Source of the DNA: Azospirillum canadense
GTDB taxonomy: Bacteria; Pseudomonadota; Alphaproteobacteria; Azospirillales; Azospirillaceae
DNA: 64,000 nt
Direction of reading: 5' to 3'
NCBI RefSeq assembly: GCF_025961225.1
Contig: NZ_JAOQNG010000004.1
Location: 1-64,000, forward strand
Numbering within the stretch: position 1 is the stretch's first letter; each line of letters begins with the position of its first letter. This document shows, in pieces, positions 8,209 to 17,164 of the stretch. The notes under the pieces are model-generated. The model was not told the origin of the DNA. It searched no databases and saw only the letters and a list, made by a program, of their open reading frames with translations. Made by a program: the position numbers and the translations under genes.

Positions 8209-9708
8209 TTAGCGGCTGACGCGGGGCCGCGCCAAGACGTTCGTGGTCGATGCAATACCCTCCGGCCGGGCGTGCGCCAGGGTGCGGGCGGCGTTCGCGC
8301 ACTGGCTGCGCAGTTCCGGCACGGCGGTCATCTCCCAGAAGGGCGCGCGGCTGACCGGCCCCAGGGCGAACAGGCGGTCGGACGCCGCGCCGTCCTCGCC
8401 GATCAGCGCCCCCTCCTCCGTGACGTCGAGGCCGAGCCGCAGGGGATCGGGCCGCGCCAGCCCACGCCGCAGCAACGCCTGCATCAGCGGGTGGCGAATG
8501 CGCCCGTAATCGCATTCCGTGCCCGTGGCGTTGATGATCACTCCGACCGTCCGCGTCCAGGTGCCGTCCTCACCGCCCCGCGCCCGCACCGTCGCTTCGA
8601 CCCCATCCGGCGTCAACGCCAGGTCGGTCAGGCGGCCAGCCCGAACCGCCAGCCGGCCATTGGCGCGCAGCGCGTCGATCCGTGCCGCGACCTCCGGCGC
8701 CATGCGGTGGCGGTGCACCTCCCAATATGGGCGGGCGTGGCGCAGGAATCGTTCCCGCTCGTCCAGGGGCAGGTGCTTCCAGATCAGCGGATGGTAGGGC
8801 CGCAACGCATCGAAGGCGGCCCGCCAGTCGTACCCCTCCTCCCGCGCGCGGCGGACGTCGGCCTTCAGCGCGATCAGCACGTCCAGCACCGTACGCGGCA
8901 TCACCTGCGGGTGGACGAAGGACTTGAAGGGGCGCGTCTCCACATGGGTGGTGGGCAGCAGCCCGCGGCGCGACAGCGCGACGATCGGGCCGCGATGGCC
9001 CTGGTTGTCCAGCGACAGCACCACGTCCACCATGGTGAGGCCGGTGCCCAGGATCAGGACCGGCGCGTCCGGATCGATGGCGGAAACCGCCGCCGCGTTC
9101 CAGGGATCGCCGATGAACCGATCCGACGCGAAAACCTCCGGGGCTGGCACGGGCGGCGGCGACGGCGGGAAATGGCCGACGCAGAGCGCCACCGCGTCCA
9201 CGTCGAGCTTGGCCCCGGTGCCGAGGCGCAGGCGCACGCCCTTCCGCCCACCGGGCGCCGAACCGTCGTCCACCGCCAGATCGACGGCCTCGCCCTGGAC
9301 GGTGTTGAGAGCCACGTGGGCTGGCGCCTCCGCCCGCGCTTCCCGCAGCACGTCCTGGATGTAGGCACCGTAGCGCGCCCGCGACACGAAGGCGTGGCCG
9401 CTCGGCGGTACGGCTTCGCCATCGTCTTTGGACCACAGCCAGCGCAGGAAATGCCGCGGGTCGTCGGGAAAGGCGCTCATGTTGTAGGCGCGCACGTTCA
9501 GCAGATGGGCGGCGTTCGCCGTGGAATAGGCGAGGCCGGTACCAAGCGTGTCGGCCCGTTCGATCAGGTGGATGGTGGTCGGCCCCTCCGCGTTGCGCAG
9601 GAGGTGGGCCGCGAGGACGCTGCCGGTGAAGCCCGCCCCGACGATGGCGACGCTTCGTTTCGAAGCCATGGCAATGCTTCGCTTGGAAGACGGTGACGGC
9701 ACGATCAT
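8209..9708 (-). CDS. FAD/NAD(P)-binding protein (NAD_binding_9 type)
   Basis: A 499-residue flavoprotein. The N-terminal VAIVGAGFTGSVLAAHLL (about 20-37) is a dinucleotide-binding motif. GTGLAYSTANAAHLLNVRAYNMSAFPDDP is characteristic of the FAD-NAD(P)-binding (NAD_binding_9) family. A second motif, PVLILGTGLTMVDVVLSL, lies mid-protein. The ATG at 9708 has a strong AGGGAAGGAACG upstream; the internal ATG at 9669 does not. Such proteins commonly accompany flavin-dependent oxygenation, and this one shares its transcription unit with the monooxygenase-like gene 64 bases downstream. Confidence 0.82.
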   Translation of the reverse strand: MIVPSPSSKRSIAMASKRSVAIVGAGFTGSVLAAHLLRNAEGPTTIHLIERADTLGTGLAYSTANAAHLLNVRAYNMSAFPDDPRHFLRWLWSKDDGEAVPPSGHAFVSRARYGAYIQDVLREARAEAPAHVALNTVQGEAVDLAVDDGSAPGGRKGVRLRLGTGAKLDVDAVALCVGHFPPSPPPVPAPEVFASDRFIGDPWNAAAVSAIDPDAPVLILGTGLTMVDVVLSLDNQGHRGPIVALSRRGLLPTTHVETRPFKSFVHPQVMPRTVLDVLIALKADVRRAREEGYDWRAAFDALRPYHPLIWKHLPLDERERFLRHARPYWEVHRHRMAPEVAARIDALRANGRLAVRAGRLTDLALTPDGVEATVRARGGEDGTWTRTVGVIINATGTECDYGRIRHPLMQALLRRGLARPDPLRLGLDVTEEGALIGEDGAASDRLFALGPVSRAPFWEMTAVPELRSQCANAARTLAHARPEGIASTTNVLARPRVSR

Positions 9709-9902
9709 CGTTCCTTCCCTGTCGTCAATGGTCCCGGCGGCGCACAGCCACGCGCACGCCCTGGTGGCATTCCGTGGACGCCATTAGAACACCATGAATG
9801 TCTATGCCGCAAGTCGGTTTTTAGCGTCGCAACTGTGAATCGTCGACGCTTTCCGCTATAACAACGCGGTTTCTTTGTTGTTTCCGGAACGCCAGCGGCG
9901 CC

Positions 9903-10097
9903 TCAGCTGTCGGCGCCCGGGCGGTAGATCACGATGGTGGCGTGCTGGGCGCCGGACACGTGGATGTCCGCCCGCAGCACCTTGCCTTCACTGTCCTTCT
10001 TCCACCGGTTCGGGGCTCCCTGGAACAAAAACCCCTCGGAGCGCAGGAACTCGACCGCCCCCTCCAGCGTCCGGAAATACAGGGTCTCGACCTCCAC
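9903..10097 (-). CDS. Small protein of unknown function (64 aa)
   Basis: A 64-residue frame starting VEVETLYFRTLEGAVEFLRSEGF. GTG 10097 is preceded by GGAAGGAGAGG at ideal spacing, better than the ATG further upstream. Alternating hydrophobic and charged residues predict a compact alpha/beta fold with no membrane segment. Transcribed leftward, it is 194 bases from the flavoprotein gene. Function unknown. Confidence 0.6.
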   Translation of the reverse strand: MEVETLYFRTLEGAVEFLRSEGFLFQGAPNRWKKDSEGKVLRADIHVSGAQHATIVIYRPGADS

Positions 10098-10254
10098 CGT
10101 CCTCTCCTTCCATCCCTCAGCGCTTTTCCCGAAATAACAAACGGGAACTGGAGCGGGGTCAACAGCAACAGCAACCAACCCGGATTTGCATCGGGATTGG
10201 TTGCGATTTGGAACGGAAACGTTGAGAAAATGCGCCGACTCCGCGCCGCGGCGG

Positions 10255-10707
10255 TCAGGCGCCGGTGCCCGGCGGCAGGTCGCAGGCCACGACCTCGTCC
10301 ATCATGGCGCGCATGGCCGACGCGTTCTGCGTCCCGTACAGCCGTTCGAACTCGGCCTGGGCCTTTTCCCAGCCAGGCCGCCCGCGGGCGAGCAGGTCCA
10401 ATCCGGCGTCGGTGACGGACACAATCCGCGCGCGGCGGTCCTTCTCACTGACCTTGATCGACACGAGGCCGTCGCGTTCCAGCGGGCGCAGGTTGTGCCC
10501 GACCGTGGCGCGGTCCATCGCCACCAGGGTCGCCAGCTGAAGCATGGTCATTGGTCCCCGGCTGTTCAGACAGCCGAGCAGCGTGTATTGCGTGGCCCGA
10601 ATCCCGACGGCGGCGAGGCAGGAGTCATAGAACCGCGTGATGTGCCGCGCTGCTCTTCTAATCTTGGCGCAGTTGCAGTGCGACGGAACATCCGATTTCC
10701 CTGTCAT
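10255..10707 (-). CDS. MarR-family transcriptional regulator
   Basis: A 150-residue regulator. ITRFYDSCLAAVGIRATQYTLLGCL, then MTMLQLATLVAMDRATVGHNLRPLERDGLV (recognition helix), and KVSEKDRRARIVSVTDAGL (the wing) form a textbook MarR winged helix. Start is placed at the ATG at 10707 (MTGKSD); upstream in-frame codons encode an Arg-rich leader without family similarity. A Cys pair near the N-terminus (HCNCAK) could allow redox sensing, as in OhrR-like members, but that is inferred. Its target is not evident; the neighbouring flavin-reductase operon is one candidate. Confidence 0.85.
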   Translation of the reverse strand: MTGKSDVPSHCNCAKIRRAARHITRFYDSCLAAVGIRATQYTLLGCLNSRGPMTMLQLATLVAMDRATVGHNLRPLERDGLVSIKVSEKDRRARIVSVTDAGLDLLARGRPGWEKAQAEFERLYGTQNASAMRAMMDEVVACDLPPGTGA

Positions 10708-10813
10708 CCCGATCCTGGCGTCTTCCCGTGCGTCCTTCCGCGCCGACGTGGCGACGGTCCTTATCCTTCGACCACGCGGCCGGAAAGAGCGCAACCCTTT
10801 TCGCCAGGACTTA

Positions 10814-11004
10814 AGCGGATTGCAATCCGCTTTGGACCGCGACGGCGGGCCCGGTCGCCAGCCTTTTGTTCAGACATTGGCGACCGAAGCCCGGCCTCTC
10901 GCGGGAACTTCGTTCCCGCTGGCGGCAGGCGGATGCCATAGGCATCCGCTGAGAGCCGGCGAATGAGGCTATGTAAATCCAAAGCGAACGGAGGTTCGCT
11001 TTGG
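10814..11004 (-). repeat. Multi-hairpin intergenic repeat element, copy 1
   Basis: This 191-base non-coding stretch is a string of hairpins: a perfect 18-base palindrome AGCGGATTGCAATCCGCT (10814-10831), CGGTCGCCA/TGGCGACCG (10852-10886), GCGGGAAC/GTTCCCGC (10901-10919), GCGGATGCC/GGCATCCGC (10929-10949), and CCAAAGCGAAC/GTTCGCTTTGG (10979-11004). A second copy in the opposite orientation is at 27217-27391, with the same order of stems and near-identical sequence in the central part. Open frames across it are spurious. Confidence 0.85.
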
Positions 11005-11042
11005 GAACAGGAAAGACTTGTGGCATCGACCGCCAGGAGCCG

Positions 11043-11765
11043 TCAGCCCGACGGCTCGAGGGCGTTCCCGGCGCCGGTCCAGCCCTTCTGGTCGATGGCG
11101 GACCAGCCCTCGTCCTTTTCATCGAGCCGGACCATCCGCCGGCCCTCGCGGCTCTCCGCCACGCCGGGTTTCAGCGGGGTGGTGAAGATGTTGTCGGTCA
11201 GCGTGTATTCCGCGGCCAGACGCCCAACGGGCTGCAACGCCGTGGTGTCGATCCGCCCACCGGGCAGGTACAGATCGTCCTGGATGTGGAAACGCACCAC
11301 CCGGCCGATCACCAGATGGTCGCCGACCTCGCCCAGCGGGATGATGCGGTCCAGCACGCATTCCATGCTGGCCGGCGCCCCCTGGACGCGCGGCGGGCGG
11401 ACGACGCTGCTCGGCGCCTTGCCGAGATTCGCGAATGCGAACTCGTCCTCCGCCGACGCCAATTCGACCGATGAGTTGTGCATGCCCTCCGCCTGCGGCA
11501 GCGACACCAGGTTGGTGACGAACTCGCCAGTGTCGCGGATGTTGACCAGCGTGTCCTTCAAGGTCACCCGGTCGGACCGCGGCTGGATGGTCAGCGACAC
11601 CATCGGCGGCTTCCGGCACACCACCGTGAAGAAGGAGAAGGGGGCGAGGTTCGCCACCCCATCCACCGACAGCGTGCTGACCCAGCCGATGGCGCGCGGC
11701 ACGACCGTGCCGATCAGGATTTTGTAGCAGGACACCGCGTCCAGTTCTTGCGGATCCAGGATCAT
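11043..11765 (-). CDS. Flavin reductase family / FMN-binding split-barrel protein
   Basis: A 240-residue protein of the flavin-reductase-like FMN-binding family. The N-terminus (YKILIGTVVPRAIGWVST...NLAPFSFFTVVCRKPPMVSL) is the classic flavin-binding split-barrel signature. Such proteins reduce or carry FMN for monooxygenases. Its ATG at 11765 shares a base with the stop of the acyl-CoA ligase (TGATG), so translation is coupled; a GTG at 11768 is the alternative start. It is the last gene of the SBP-BKACE-hydrolase-ligase operon. Confidence 0.85.
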   Translation of the reverse strand: MILDPQELDAVSCYKILIGTVVPRAIGWVSTLSVDGVANLAPFSFFTVVCRKPPMVSLTIQPRSDRVTLKDTLVNIRDTGEFVTNLVSLPQAEGMHNSSVELASAEDEFAFANLGKAPSSVVRPPRVQGAPASMECVLDRIIPLGEVGDHLVIGRVVRFHIQDDLYLPGGRIDTTALQPVGRLAAEYTLTDNIFTTPLKPGVAESREGRRMVRLDEKDEGWSAIDQKGWTGAGNALEPSG

Positions 11766-13426
11766 CACACGGGGTCCTTCATGGTTGCTGCCAAAAGCCC
11801 GGCCGCGAGGCGCCGCACGTCGGCTTTCTGCTGCTTTCCGTTCTGGTTGCGCGGCACCGGGTCCTCGCCGACGTGCCAGAAGTCCGGCACCTTGTAGTCC
11901 GCGATCCGGGCCCGCAGGTAGTCGCGCAGAGCCGGGCCATCCACCGACGCGTCACACCGCTGGACGAAGGCGAAGGTCTTTTCGCCGAGCACCGGGTCCG
12001 GCACCCCGACCACGGAGCAGTCGGCGACGCCGGGATGCCCGATCAGCACATTCTCGACCTCGGCGCAGAAGACCTTGAAGCCGCCGCGGTTGATCATGTC
12101 CTTCAGCCGGTCGTGGATGAAGACCAGCCCGTTTTCGTCGCGGCTGGCGACGTCCCCGCTCTTCCAGAATCCGTCCGTGAAGGAGCGCTCCGTGGCCCCC
12201 GCATCGCGCCAGTAGCCGGGGCTGACGTTGGGGCCGCGGATCCACAGCTCCCCGATGCGGCCGGGCTCCACCTCCCGCCCATCCTCGCCGACGACGCGCA
12301 GTTCGTCGCAGTGGAGCGGCAGGCCGACGCTGGCGGGGTGCGCCGCCGTCAGCTCCGGCGGCATGATGGTGCAGACCGCGCAGGTTTCCGTCGCGCCGTA
12401 GGCGTTGATCATCCGCAGGGACGGCAGCCGCTCCGCGAAACGCTCGATCACCGCCGGCGGCATGATGGCGCCGCCATAGACGCCATAGCGCCAGTTCGAC
12501 AGGTCGCGGCCGCCGAAGGTGGGTTCCATCAGGCAGAGCTGGTACATGGCCGGCACCAGCACGGCGAAGGTGATCCGCTCGCGGTCGATGGCGTCGAGGA
12601 CGAGGCGGGCCTTGAACTCCCGCATCATGACGATGGTACCCGCCGAGGCGAGCGTGACCGACATGACCGGCCCGAACCCGGCGATGTGGGTGCCGGGGAC
12701 GACCAGCAGGCTGCGCAGCGGCCGGTCGATCGCCAGCGCATGGAGGTAATGAAGGCAGGTGTGCACGAAGTTGACGTGCGTCAGGCAGGCGCCCTTCGGC
12801 TTCCCGGTCGTGCCCGACGTGTAGATGATCATCATCGGGTCTTCGGGCGCCAGCGCCGGAAGCACTCCGGCATCGTCCGTCGCAAGATCGGCGAAGCGCT
12901 CCTCGCTCGGCCGGTCGGCGTCCACGAGCAGCGTGTTGGCGATGCTGGACTCCGTGGGGAAGCGGGGCAGCCACTCCCGGGCGGTGACGGCGAAGGTCGG
13001 CGCGGCGTTCTCCACGATGTAGGCGACGTCCATCGGCCCAAGCCGCGTGCCGAGCGGAACGGCGATGCCGCCGGCCCGGACGGTCGCCAGGATCGCGACC
13101 AGATACTCCAGCCGGTTGTCGAGCATGACCGCCACCCGGTCGCCGGGGCATAGGCCGCGCCGGATAAACCCATGGGCGGTGCGCTCGACGAGGCCGTCCA
13201 AGTCCCGGTAGCTCAGCCGCCGCTCCCCGCAGACCACCGCCTCCCCATCGGGGTTGCGCGCGACGGAGGCGCGGACCATCGCGTCATAGGTGGCCGGCCG
13301 CTCTGCGAAGGCGTTGACCGTGCGGTCGCCGAACAGCGTCTCCGGCCGAACCCGGTTCAGCGCTTCCGGCACGCTCCAATGGCCGGAGCGGTGCATGCCC
13401 AGCGGCGCTCCGCCATCCGCGGTCAT
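11765..13426 (-). CDS. AMP-dependent acyl-CoA synthetase/ligase
   Basis: A 553-residue adenylate-forming enzyme activating a carboxylic acid to its CoA thioester. The P-loop IIYTSGTTGKPKG is near residue 180-195, the A5 region appears as YGATETC, and A8/A10-type stretches (FWKSGDVASRDENG, KDMINRGGFKVFCAEVEN) follow. A late Lys region (DYKVPDF...NQNGKQQK) provides the catalytic lysine of the C-terminal lid. The start at ATG 13426 overlaps the upstream hydrolase stop (ATGA). It sits between a hydrolase and a flavin reductase in a catabolic operon, so the substrate is probably the acid released upstream in the pathway. Confidence 0.9.
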   Translation of the reverse strand: MTADGGAPLGMHRSGHWSVPEALNRVRPETLFGDRTVNAFAERPATYDAMVRASVARNPDGEAVVCGERRLSYRDLDGLVERTAHGFIRRGLCPGDRVAVMLDNRLEYLVAILATVRAGGIAVPLGTRLGPMDVAYIVENAAPTFAVTAREWLPRFPTESSIANTLLVDADRPSEERFADLATDDAGVLPALAPEDPMMIIYTSGTTGKPKGACLTHVNFVHTCLHYLHALAIDRPLRSLLVVPGTHIAGFGPVMSVTLASAGTIVMMREFKARLVLDAIDRERITFAVLVPAMYQLCLMEPTFGGRDLSNWRYGVYGGAIMPPAVIERFAERLPSLRMINAYGATETCAVCTIMPPELTAAHPASVGLPLHCDELRVVGEDGREVEPGRIGELWIRGPNVSPGYWRDAGATERSFTDGFWKSGDVASRDENGLVFIHDRLKDMINRGGFKVFCAEVENVLIGHPGVADCSVVGVPDPVLGEKTFAFVQRCDASVDGPALRDYLRARIADYKVPDFWHVGEDPVPRNQNGKQQKADVRRLAAGLLAATMKDPV

Positions 13427-14199
13427 GACGCCACCCCCGCCTTGCAAAGGCGGCCGATCAGCGCCGCGCTGTGGGCCGGGATCTCCATCGGCGGGTAATG
13501 GCCGCTCCCTTCCAGCGTGGCGAGGGTCGCCGTGGGGAAGAGCGGCAGGATGCCCGTGCGCGCCACCTCCTCCGTCAGGACGGGATCGTGCTGGCCGACA
13601 CAGACCTGGACCGGCCCGCGGTACGGCGCGATTTCGGCGCTGACGTCCTCCCGCGTCCAGGCGCGGAGGTAGCCCTTGATGGCCTCGCGGGTCGCCGTCT
13701 CGGCGGACAGCCGGACCATGAAGGCGGCGAAGCCGTCGCCCAGCCGCCCGCCCGTCACCGCGCTGCCGAGTTGGCCGCGCACCGTGACGTCGTCGATGGC
13801 GCTGTCGAAGAAGGACGCCGTGCCCTCATCCAGCGGCGCGCCGCCGGCGGGAACGGAGCAGAGCAGCAGGACGCTCTGCACCCGCTCCGCCGCCATGGGC
13901 TGGCCGGCCAGCCACTGCACCGCCTGCCCGCCCATGGAGTTGCCGACGAGGTGGAATTGCTCCCACCCCAGCTCGTCGGCGACGCCCAGCAGGTCCCGCC
14001 CCATCTCGCGGATCGTGAACTCCCCCGCGATGTCGCGGGAGAGTCCGTAGCCGCGGAAGTCCGGGAAGGCAACCGTGAGGGTCGCCGTGTCCAGGAACGG
14101 GATCATGGGCGCGTAGGTCTGGTGGTCGGCCAGCCAGGTGTGGGCGGCGATCACCCGGTTGGGCCCGGACCCGACCAGCCTGTATCGGAGCGAAGCCAT
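13423..14199 (-). CDS. Alpha/beta hydrolase
   Basis: A 258-residue alpha/beta hydrolase resembling enol-lactonases and esterases. The nucleophile elbow GNSMGG is at 86-91 (Ser88), an acid lies in QHDPV, and His is in GSGHYPPME. There is no signal peptide. It is flanked 6 bases upstream by BKACE and overlaps the ligase start by 4 bases, so it belongs to the same operon. It may cleave an ester, thioester or lactone intermediate; the exact reaction cannot be read from the sequence. Confidence 0.85.
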   Translation of the reverse strand: MASLRYRLVGSGPNRVIAAHTWLADHQTYAPMIPFLDTATLTVAFPDFRGYGLSRDIAGEFTIREMGRDLLGVADELGWEQFHLVGNSMGGQAVQWLAGQPMAAERVQSVLLLCSVPAGGAPLDEGTASFFDSAIDDVTVRGQLGSAVTGGRLGDGFAAFMVRLSAETATREAIKGYLRAWTREDVSAEIAPYRGPVQVCVGQHDPVLTEEVARTGILPLFPTATLATLEGSGHYPPMEIPAHSAALIGRLCKAGVAS

Positions 14200-14205
14200 G
14201 GCGCG

Positions 14206-15237
14206 TCACTCCGCGGCTTGGCGTTGCAGGGCGACCTGGGACAGGGCCTTGTACTCGTCGGCGCTCATCAGCTCGCGCCCCAGGCTCTCCGCGATGTTTT
14301 TGACCATGCGGAAGACCTCGGCGTTGCTGCGGATCAGGTCGTCGCGGTGCGGCCACATCCACACCGTGTCCTCCATGCCGACGCGGACGTGCAGGCCGAG
14401 CAGAAGCGCCAGCGTCGCGATGTGGGAGCTGGCCCGGCCGCCGGCGCAGACGACGATCACCGCGTCCGGATCGACGTGCCGGATCAGGCGCACCTGCCGC
14501 ATCAGCCCGTCCACCATGCTCTCCGACGAATACATCGGCGTGCAGCCGGGAAGCCCGGCCAGCAGCAGCCAGGTCAGCGGCCCCTTCAGCAGCCCGCTGT
14601 CGATCAGCAGGCGGCGGGCGTTGTCCACGTCGCCGTCGGTGTAGACGGCGATCTGCGGCGTCAACCCGGCGTCCAGCACCATCCGCGTCTTTTCGATGAT
14701 CGCGTGCGGCGGCTTGACGAAAAGGTTGTCGCCCAGGATCAGGGCGGTGGTGTTGACCGGCACGGCGTCGATCAGCCCGGCCTTCAGCATGGCCTCCATG
14801 GCGTCGCATTCCTCGTCGTTGACGGCGACGAGGCAGGCGTCGAAGGCGATCTTGGGGTGGCGGTTGCGCAGTTCGACCAGCACCTCCCCGAACAGGGCCG
14901 GGTCCAGCACGTTGTAGCCGGCGGCGTCGCGGGCGTGGACGTGGACCACCTGGGCGCCCTCGGCGATGCATTCTTCGGCCGAGGCGATGATCTCCTCCGG
15001 CGAATGCGCCTGGTGGGGGTTTTCCGCCTTGGTGAAGAAGGCACCGTTGATCGCGGCGGAGATGATCGCCTTCGGCGGCGCCTCCCAGCGCGGCATTGGG
15101 TCGGCGCCGGAGATGTGGCTGGTGTTCGGGTCGATGATCGCCGGCAGGCCGTAGGGGCGCCAGTAGGTGTTGATGCGCTCCCGCTCGGCGAACTTGCGGA
15201 CGCGGTCCCAGTGGATGGTGTTCGTGTTACCGGACAT
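14206..15237 (-). CDS. Beta-keto acid cleavage enzyme (BKACE, DUF849)
   Basis: A 343-residue member of the BKACE family. Its prototype, the lysine-fermentation enzyme Kce, condenses a beta-keto acid with acetyl-CoA and cleaves it to acetoacetate and a new acyl-CoA; others act on substrates such as dehydrocarnitine. The zinc-binding HVHAR motif is at 99-103, AAINGAFFTK near 61-70, and a late VGMEDTVWMWPHRDD stretch is family-typical. The start ATG has AAGGGGAAACGTC just upstream. It is the second gene of an operon with an ABC-type binding protein, hydrolase, acyl-CoA ligase and flavin reductase. The beta-keto acid cleaved is unknown. Confidence 0.88.
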   Translation of the reverse strand: MSGNTNTIHWDRVRKFAERERINTYWRPYGLPAIIDPNTSHISGADPMPRWEAPPKAIISAAINGAFFTKAENPHQAHSPEEIIASAEECIAEGAQVVHVHARDAAGYNVLDPALFGEVLVELRNRHPKIAFDACLVAVNDEECDAMEAMLKAGLIDAVPVNTTALILGDNLFVKPPHAIIEKTRMVLDAGLTPQIAVYTDGDVDNARRLLIDSGLLKGPLTWLLLAGLPGCTPMYSSESMVDGLMRQVRLIRHVDPDAVIVVCAGGRASSHIATLALLLGLHVRVGMEDTVWMWPHRDDLIRSNAEVFRMVKNIAESLGRELMSADEYKALSQVALQRQAAE

Positions 15238-15277
15238 GACGTTTCCCCTTATTGATTGGTGTGTTCGAAGCGTGCGT

Positions 15278-16501
15278 TCAGCGGGCGGCGAGCTTGCAGC
15301 CGCCCTTGTCGAGCGGGCGGAAGGCGGCGTCGCCTGGCACGGTCTGGACGATCTTGTAGAGGTCCCACTCGCCCTTGCTTTCGGACGGGCTCTTCACCTG
15401 GGCGAAGACCATGTCGTGAACCATGCGGCCGTCCGGGCGGACCTTGCCGCCGCGGGCGAACATGTCGTCGACCGGCATCTCCCGCATCTTGGCGACCACC
15501 GCGTCGGCGTCGTCGGTGCCCGCGGCCTCCACCGCGCGCAGGTAATGCCGCACGGCGGAGTAGGTGCCGGCCTGGAAGGAGGTCGGCATCGCCTTGTGGC
15601 GCTCGTAGAACTTCTGCGACCAGGCGCGGGTCTCGTCGTTCAGGCCCCAGTAGAAGCCTTCGGTGAGGTAGAGCCCCTGCGCTCCCTTGGTGCCCAGCGC
15701 GTGCGCCTCGCTGAGGGTGACCAGCAGCGCCGCGAGCTTCTGCTTGCCGTCGGAGCCGAGGCCGAACTCGGTCGCCTGGGTGATCGCGGTGCTGAAGTCC
15801 TTGCCGGCGTTGGCGAAGGCGATGATCTTGGCGCCCGACGCCTGCGCCTGGAGCAGGTAGCTGGCGAAGTCCACGGTGCCCAGCGGATGGCGCACCGCGC
15901 CCAGCACCTTGCCGCCGTTGGCCTCGATGATCGCCGTCGCGTCGGCCTGGAGCGCGTGGCCGAAGGCATAGTCGGCGGTGATGAAGTACCAGCTGTCGCC
16001 GCCCTGGCGGACCAACTCGCGCGCCGTGGAGTTCGCCTGCGAATAGGTGTCGTAGACCCAGTGGATGCCGGTCGGCGAGCAGGCGGCCCCGGTCAGGGCG
16101 GAGGTCGCGGCCCCCGTGGCGACGGTGACCTTCTTCTTTTCCCGGGCGATGTCCTGAACGGCGAGCGCCACCGCCGAACTGACCATTTCAAAAACGGCGT
16201 CGACGCCGTCCACGTCGAACCATTTGCGCGCCACCACGGAGCCGACGTCGGCCTTGTTCTGGTGGTCGGCCTGCAAAAGCTCGACCGGGCGCCCCAGCAC
16301 CTTGCCGCCAAGCTCGTCGATGGCCATCTGCGCGGCGATCACGGCACCCTTCCCGGCCGGATCGGCGTAGTTGCCGGACATGTCCGTCAGGACGCCGACC
16401 CGGACCGGCTTGCCGTCGGCATGCGCTGGTGGCGTTGCGACTCCCAGCGCGATCACCGCCGCGGCGGCGGCCAGGATCGGCGTCCGCTGTTTGCGAAGCA
16501 T
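15278..16501 (-). CDS. Branched-chain amino acid-type ABC substrate-binding protein
   Basis: A 407-residue periplasmic binding protein (type I fold, LivK-like). It has a signal peptide of about 28 residues ending AHA, then VRVGVLTDMSGNYADPAGKGAVIAAQMAIDE, the hallmark opening of this family. AGGGAGGAAACC lies directly before the ATG. No cognate permease or ATPase gene is visible nearby, so it must use a transporter encoded elsewhere or act as a sensor. As the first gene of the BKACE operon, it presumably binds the compound that operon degrades. Confidence 0.88.
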   Translation of the reverse strand: MLRKQRTPILAAAAAVIALGVATPPAHADGKPVRVGVLTDMSGNYADPAGKGAVIAAQMAIDELGGKVLGRPVELLQADHQNKADVGSVVARKWFDVDGVDAVFEMVSSAVALAVQDIAREKKKVTVATGAATSALTGAACSPTGIHWVYDTYSQANSTARELVRQGGDSWYFITADYAFGHALQADATAIIEANGGKVLGAVRHPLGTVDFASYLLQAQASGAKIIAFANAGKDFSTAITQATEFGLGSDGKQKLAALLVTLSEAHALGTKGAQGLYLTEGFYWGLNDETRAWSQKFYERHKAMPTSFQAGTYSAVRHYLRAVEAAGTDDADAVVAKMREMPVDDMFARGGKVRPDGRMVHDMVFAQVKSPSESKGEWDLYKIVQTVPGDAAFRPLDKGGCKLAAR

Positions 16502-16684
16502 GGTTTCCTCCCTGTGCGTGGACCGCCCAGTTGCGCGCCGCTTTCCCGCAGGGGCGCGGACAGCCTTCCCCGGCCGCGCCGCCGCAAGGCAACGGCGCGC
16601 AATTGGGCGATTTCTTGCGAATGGACCGGCCGTCTTGTTCTTGCGGCGTGTCGCCGGTGGGCCGGTATTGTTTTAAAAAGGGGT

Positions 16685-17107
16685 TCAGGCGCGAGAAGGG
16701 TGCTTGACCAGCCCTTCGATGGCGTCGCGGCCCTTGGCAGTGTCGGCGTAGATGCGGCCGTAGACGATCTTGCCGTCCTTCACCTTGAACAGGAAGCAGT
16801 GCTGGTTTTCCATGAAGCGGCCATGCTTCGACATGGCCCGCGCGACGACTGGAACGATCACGTGCGTTCCAGCATCCAGCACATCGATAGCGTCGTAGTT
16901 GAAGTACTCGTAATAATTCTCATAGAGATCGGCCCAGAAGGCCTTGAACTTGTCCAGCCCGACGTAGGTCCCGCCATAGGGCAGTGACGTCGGAAATTCG
17001 AACACCGCGTCGTCGGCGAGCAGGGCCAGCAGCGGCCCGCGCTCGTTCTTTTCAAAGCCGGTGAAGGCGAGGCGGCAAGCCTCAACGATCCGCGCATTGT
17101 CCGACAT
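16685..17107 (-). CDS. NTF2-like / SnoaL-type small protein
   Basis: A 140-residue protein of the NTF2-like superfamily: an N-terminal helix (ARIVEACRLAFTGFEKNERGPLLALLADDAVFEFP), a cone-shaped fold with TYVGLDKFKAFWADLY, and a final antiparallel strand. These are often isomerases, cyclases, dehydratases or ligand-binding helpers. The start has GGGAGGGAAAAGCC upstream. It lies just downstream of the TetR gene in the same direction (57 bases), so it is probably in the TetR-controlled unit. The reaction is unknown. Confidence 0.72.
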   Translation of the reverse strand: MSDNARIVEACRLAFTGFEKNERGPLLALLADDAVFEFPTSLPYGGTYVGLDKFKAFWADLYENYYEYFNYDAIDVLDAGTHVIVPVVARAMSKHGRFMENQHCFLFKVKDGKIVYGRIYADTAKGRDAIEGLVKHPSRA

Positions 17108-17164
17108 GGCTTTTCCCTCCCATTCTATGTTGATTGGTGGTCTGCTGTCGGCGCGGACCGGTCT

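Noticed and set aside
10811..11122. Open frames sharing the peptide LAGSQRMPMASACRQRE at 10.9 and 27.3 kb
   Set aside because: The similarity comes from the repeated hairpin element; stop-free frames there are a by-product, and no ribosome-binding site is present.
16502..16684. GACCGGCCGTC near 16622 as a third TetR operator
   Set aside because: It differs from the shared operator core by a missing base and a substitution and lacks the palindromic right half.
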